From Xanthomonas bromi (GTDB lineage: Bacteria > Pseudomonadota > Gammaproteobacteria > Xanthomonadales > Xanthomonadaceae): a stretch of DNA of 64,000 nt. The stretch's first letter is position 1. Every line of letters begins with the position of its first letter. Made by a program: the position numbers and the translations under genes. This document shows, piece after piece, positions 61,877 to 64,000 of this stretch. The notes beneath the pieces were generated by a model. That model saw only the letters and a list, made by a program, of their open reading frames with translations. It had not been told where the DNA came from and ran no database searches. The stretch spans positions 19,511 through 83,510 of the forward strand of contig NZ_FLTX01000046.1 of NCBI RefSeq assembly GCF_900092025.1. Reading direction: 5' to 3'.

Positions 61877-62105
61877 CCTTCTCCCACATGGGAGAAGGTG
61901 CCCCGAAGCGGTGGATGAGGGACGCGGAACACCTGTGCAGCACGGCTTGACGCCCGACGACGCGCCGTACGCGCATCATTCGGGAACCACACGCCTTGCG
62001 CCGTTGCCTGACGGCCTCGCCCGTCCACCCAAATCCCCGCTTCACGCCCCGGCCCGCGTGCCAGTCGCGCGACTACCGTGCCTTCTCTCCTGTGGGGAAG
62101 GGGCT
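61877..62105. repeat. Dispersed repeat B between cysS and sufE
   Basis: Left arm CCTTCTCCCACATGGGAGAAGG followed by TGCCCCGAAG, and right arm CCTTCTCTCCTGTGGGGAAGGGGCT. The same family as at 57004, with a longer unique middle (about 170 bp). Confidence 0.6.
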
Positions 62106-62131
62106 ATCACCGAATTGATCCTGGATGTCAG

Positions 62132-62569
62132 ATGACCATCTCCCCCTTCCCGCTAGAGCCGACCGCCACCGACGCGCAGGCCGCCATTGCCGAAGAATTC
62201 TCCTTTTTTGGCGATTGGTCCGAGCGCTACCAGTACCTGATCGACCTGGGCCGCAAGTTGCCTACCTTCCCCGAGCAGTGGAAGACCGAAGAACACCGCC
62301 TGCATGGCTGCCAGTCGATGGTCTGGATCGTGCCCGAAGGCAATGCCGAGCGGCTGGATTTCCATGCCGTCAGCGATTCGGCCATTGTCTCCGGGCTGAT
62401 CTATCTCGCGCTGCGCGTGTACTCCGGGCGTAGTGCGCAAGAGATCCTGGCGACGGAGCCGGACTACATCGCCGGGATCGGCCTGGCCAAACATCTGTCG
62501 CCGACCCGCAGCAACGGCGTGGCCGCGATGCTGGCCTTCATCCGCGACACCGCGCGCGCGCAGCAGTGA
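62132..62569 (+). CDS. sufE: Fe-S cluster assembly protein SufE
   Basis: Accepts persulfide sulfur from SufS and passes it to SufB. The 145-residue protein has the active Cys60 in RLHGCQSMVW, the family hallmark. It is not next to other suf genes; it is followed by an MFS gene that starts inside its stop (GTGA). Confidence 0.94.
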   Translation: MTISPFPLEPTATDAQAAIAEEFSFFGDWSERYQYLIDLGRKLPTFPEQWKTEEHRLHGCQSMVWIVPEGNAERLDFHAVSDSAIVSGLIYLALRVYSGRSAQEILATEPDYIAGIGLAKHLSPTRSNGVAAMLAFIRDTARAQQ

Positions 62570-63816
62570 ACACGCCGACACCCTCGCCCACTGATTCGCT
62601 GCGCACGCTGCTCGCCCATCCGGGCTTCGGCCTGGTGCTGTTGTACCGTGTGGCGGCGATGCTGTCTTACCAGATCGTTGCGGTGACGGTCGGCTGGCAT
62701 ATCTACGAAATCACCGGCAATCCGCTTTCGCTCGGGCTGATCGGCCTGGCCGAAATCCTGCCGTTCTTCTGCATCGCCCCGTTTGCCGGCTACCTGGTCG
62801 ATCATCTGCCACGCCGTCAGCTTGGCATGGTCACGGCGCTGGGCCTGGCCGCCACCTCGCTGCTGTTGTGGGCGATCACGCAAGGCTGGCTGCCGGTGAA
62901 AGGCGTATGGCCGATCTATGCCGCCATCGCGCTGACCGGCGCGGCGCGCTCGTTCCTGTCGCCGGTCTACAACGCCTTGTTCGCACGCGCGCTGCCGCGC
63001 GAGGCATTCGCGCGCGGCGCCAGCATCGGCAGCGTCACCTTCCAGGCCGGCATGGTGATCGGCCCGGCGCTGGGCGGCGTGCTGGTCGGCTGGGGCGGCA
63101 AGGGACTGGCGTACGGCGTGGCCGCCAGTGTGGCGATGCTGGCGATCCTGGCGTTGGCGCTGTTGCGCGTGGAAGAACCCATCAACGACGGCCCGCGTGC
63201 GCCGATCTTGCGCAGCATCGCCGAAGGCGCGCAGTTCGTGCTGTCCAACCAGATCATGCTGAGCGCGATGGCGCTGGACATGTTTTCAGTGCTGCTCGGC
63301 GGCGCGGTGTCGATGCTGCCGGCCTTCATCCACGACATCCTGCACTACGGCCCGGAAGGTCTGGGCATCCTGCGCGGGGCGCCGGCGCTGGGCTCGATCA
63401 TGGTCGGCGTGTGGCTGGCGCGGCACCCGCTGCAGCGCAATGCCGGGCGCGTCCTGCTGCTCTCGGTCGCCGGCTTCGGGCTATGCACCATCGCCTTTGG
63501 ACTGTCGCGCCACTTCTGGCTGTCGGCCGCGATCCTGCTGGTGTACGGCATGTGCGACGGCGTCTCGGTGGTGGTGCGTCAGACCATCCTGCAGTTGGCC
63601 ACACCCGACGCCATGCGCGGCCGGGTCTCTTCCATCAGCGGCATTTTCATCGGCTCGTCCAACGAGCTGGGCGCGTTCTACGACGGCGTGATGGCACGCC
63701 TGCTCGGCTTGGTGCCGGCGGTGGTGATCGGCGGCTGCGTCACCCTGGGCGTGGTCGCCACCACCGCCTGGAAGGCGCCGCGCCTGCGCACGCTGGATCT
63801 GCGCGATTTGCAGTGA
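62566..63816 (+). CDS. MFS transporter (EntS/MFS_3 type)
   Basis: A 416-residue major facilitator with 12 predicted helices: VAAMLSYQIVAVTVGWHIYEITGNPLSLGLIGLAEILPFF near the start, PFAGYLVDHLPRRQLG (motif A) near 75, VSSISGIFIGSSNELGAFYDGV near 350. Most like the siderophore/drug exporter EntS group. GTG start set by the 4-bp overlap with sufE. Substrate unknown. Confidence 0.88.
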   Translation: MNTPTPSPTDSLRTLLAHPGFGLVLLYRVAAMLSYQIVAVTVGWHIYEITGNPLSLGLIGLAEILPFFCIAPFAGYLVDHLPRRQLGMVTALGLAATSLLLWAITQGWLPVKGVWPIYAAIALTGAARSFLSPVYNALFARALPREAFARGASIGSVTFQAGMVIGPALGGVLVGWGGKGLAYGVAASVAMLAILALALLRVEEPINDGPRAPILRSIAEGAQFVLSNQIMLSAMALDMFSVLLGGAVSMLPAFIHDILHYGPEGLGILRGAPALGSIMVGVWLARHPLQRNAGRVLLLSVAGFGLCTIAFGLSRHFWLSAAILLVYGMCDGVSVVVRQTILQLATPDAMRGRVSSISGIFIGSSNELGAFYDGVMARLLGLVPAVVIGGCVTLGVVATTAWKAPRLRTLDLRDLQ

Positions 63817-63977
63817 ACTGCGTGACCGCGTGATGGCCCGTGCCGACTGCGCCGGTGCCGTATCATGGCTTTTCGTACGGCGGGCAGCGGCCACGTGGCT
63901 GTATTGCAGCTGCGCACGCCGGCGTCACGCCACTGCGCGCGAACCGCCCATACGCTGGCGCAACAGATCAGACGAGC

Positions 63978-64000
63978 ATAAAAAAACCCCGCACGTGGCG
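63978..64000 (-). terminator. Half of a terminator at the right edge
   Basis: On the plus strand AAAAAAACCCCGC at the window end; on the minus strand this is the right arm of a GC hairpin followed by TTTTTTT. It is consistent with a terminator of a minus-strand gene beyond the window, but the other arm is outside. Confidence 0.45.

Overview
This window is chromosomal DNA of a plant-pathogenic Xanthomonas. The evidence is high G+C coding with strong third-position GC, the Xanthomonas-type arginine pathway (N-acetylornithine carbamoyltransferase, acetylcitrulline deacetylase, fused NAG kinase/synthase), an alpha-amino acid ester hydrolase whose catalytic residues sit at exactly the X. citri positions, a TonB-dependent-receptor/LacI carbohydrate locus, and two type III effector genes behind hrp-type PIP boxes. 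I cannot name the species. I see no insertion sequence, prophage, CRISPR array or rRNA.

Layout. 1-6.5 kb: rpsA (partial) and cmk on the minus strand, rpmJ with its own promoter and terminator, then aguA-aguB (agmatine to putrescine), a GNAT and a TraB-family membrane protein. 6.5-7.1 kb: remains of an endonuclease/exonuclease/phosphatase gene. 7.2-19.4 kb: a minus-strand carbohydrate locus made of lacI-type regulator, large TonB receptor, glycoamylase-domain lipoprotein, ABC binding protein, two permeases and a large discoidin/six-hairpin protein, with LacI-type operators in front of the regulator and in front of the hydrolase-ABC operon. 19.6-21.2 kb: an accessory island with a YopT/AvrPphB-like (C58) cysteine protease effector. 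21.3-25.9 kb: bolA-like, yciI-like, scpA-scpB-rluB. 26-29.8 kb: a secreted protein, glutaminyl cyclase, and an omega-amidase/aminotransferase pair. 30-37 kb: a complete ccmABCDEFGHI cytochrome c maturation operon. 37-39 kb: a MetX-family acyltransferase and a cold-shock/DUF1294 membrane protein. 39-43.7 kb: intact cydDC beside a wrecked cydA-cydX, then tRNA-Pro(CGG). 43.8-48.1 kb: MFS transporter, ester hydrolase, and a XopE/HopX-family effector broken by a stop codon. 48.3-59.7 kb: one long minus-strand run argF'-argG-argE'-argB/A-GNAT-argC-argH-cupin-yciI-proB-proA, preceded by what looks like an arginine-sensing attenuator. 60-64 kb: cysS, sufE and an MFS exporter.

How it fits together. 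The arg-pro block converts glutamate to arginine and proline through acetylated intermediates; aguAB takes the arginine-derived agmatine on to putrescine. The ccm genes build c-type cytochromes. The neighbouring bd-type oxidase has been lost although its assembly/export ABC pair CydDC remains. Dispersed palindromic repeats of two families sit in operon gaps, and in one place supply codons to argF' and argG.

Most novel-looking points: an arginine leader peptide whose last codons can pair with the terminator arm upstream of argF'; the C58 effector with an internal Gly-Cys acylation site like the self-processing site of AvrPphB; and the cydABX decay. Everything here is read by eye; no database search was run.
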